From Actinomycetales bacterium (GTDB lineage Bacteria; Actinomycetota; Actinomycetes; Mycobacteriales; Mycobacteriaceae): 5,596 nucleotides of DNA. The number at the start of each line of letters is the position of its first letter. Position 1 is the stretch's first letter. Shown here piece after piece: positions 5,419 to 5,596 of this stretch. The DNA is taken from assembly GCA_012841845.1 (NCBI GenBank), contig DUTZ01000130.1, forward strand, positions 1 through 5,596. The letters are read 5' to 3'. The position numbers and the translations under genes were made by a program. Under the pieces are notes generated by a model. That model saw only the letters and a list, made by a program, of their open reading frames with translations. It did no database searches and was not told where the DNA came from.

Positions 5419-5596
5419 TCAGCCCGCCATTCCGGCGCCCATGGCCACGGCGGTCCCGACGCCGAGCGCGCCGGCCAGGACGGCGCCGAGCAACTTGGCG
5501 AGCGCGATCCACAGCAGCCGGCTCCGCTCGGCCCGCGCCTCCGCGGGGGACAGCGGCTGTGCCGCGGAGGCCGCCCCCACGAGTTCCGCCACGTGG
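5419..5596 (-). CDS. Small single- or two-helix membrane protein, possibly incomplete at the window edge
   Basis: The minus-strand frame is open from the window edge to TGA at 5421-5419, giving 58 residues. A GTG at 5592-5590 could start a complete 57-residue protein beginning MAELVGAASAAQPLSPAEAR. The frame is also open upstream of that GTG, so the true start may lie beyond the window. A charged helix (SPAEARAERSR) precedes a hydrophobic Gly/Ala-rich segment (from LLWIALAKLLGAVLAG to the C-terminus) that fits one or two membrane helices. It is followed after 3 bases by the ATG of the next gene, indicating a common transcript. High-GC codon periodicity and this tight spacing support it as real. 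The function is unknown. Confidence 0.55.
   Translation of the reverse strand, partial: HVAELVGAASAAQPLSPAEARAERSRLLWIALAKLLGAVLAGALGVGTAVAMGAGMAG

Overview
The window is about 70% G+C, with strongly GC-biased third codon positions, frequent GTG starts and GTGA stop/start overlaps. This points to a high-GC actinobacterium. An MpaB/DUF2236-type oxygenase and a TrpX-like ABC uptake operon suggest a mycolic-acid lineage (Mycobacteriales, for example Dietzia or Gordonia), but that placement is inference only. There are no RNA genes, CRISPR arrays, insertion sequences or phage genes.

Layout: (1) Bases 1-474 (+) hold the C-terminal part of a nitrilase-superfamily carbon-nitrogen hydrolase whose start lies outside the window. 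(2) Bases 475-576 are a convergent gap with strong hairpins, including an interrupted 7+7 bp inverted repeat, probably a shared terminator. (3) Bases 577-3838 (-) form a tight four-gene operon. In transcription order it encodes a TrpX/COG2984-type substrate-binding lipoprotein, a COG4120-type permease, a COG1101-type ATPase, and an uncharacterised six-helix membrane protein. Two of its junctions are 4-base GTGA overlaps and the third is a 3-base gap with a near-perfect ribosome binding site. (4) Bases 3839-4043 are a divergent control region with several short perfect or near-perfect inverted repeats and candidate promoters for both directions. (5) Bases 4044-4910 (+) encode an MpaB/DUF2236-family protein, probably a heme-dependent oxygenase. 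(6) Bases 4897-5596 (-) hold two small membrane-protein genes separated by 3 bases. The downstream one overlaps the 3' end of the MpaB-like gene tail to tail by 14 bp.

Working together: the lipoprotein captures a small solute outside the membrane, the permease moves it, and the ATPase drives uptake. Characterised relatives of this family bind aromatic amino acids, but the ligand here cannot be read from the sequence. The fourth gene is translationally coupled to the ATPase and may be an accessory membrane subunit or a passenger. The divergent oxygenase shares the control region but has no obvious functional link to the transporter. I see no convincing new multi-gene system. The points most worth checking are the palindrome-rich divergent promoter region and the uncharacterised fourth operon gene.
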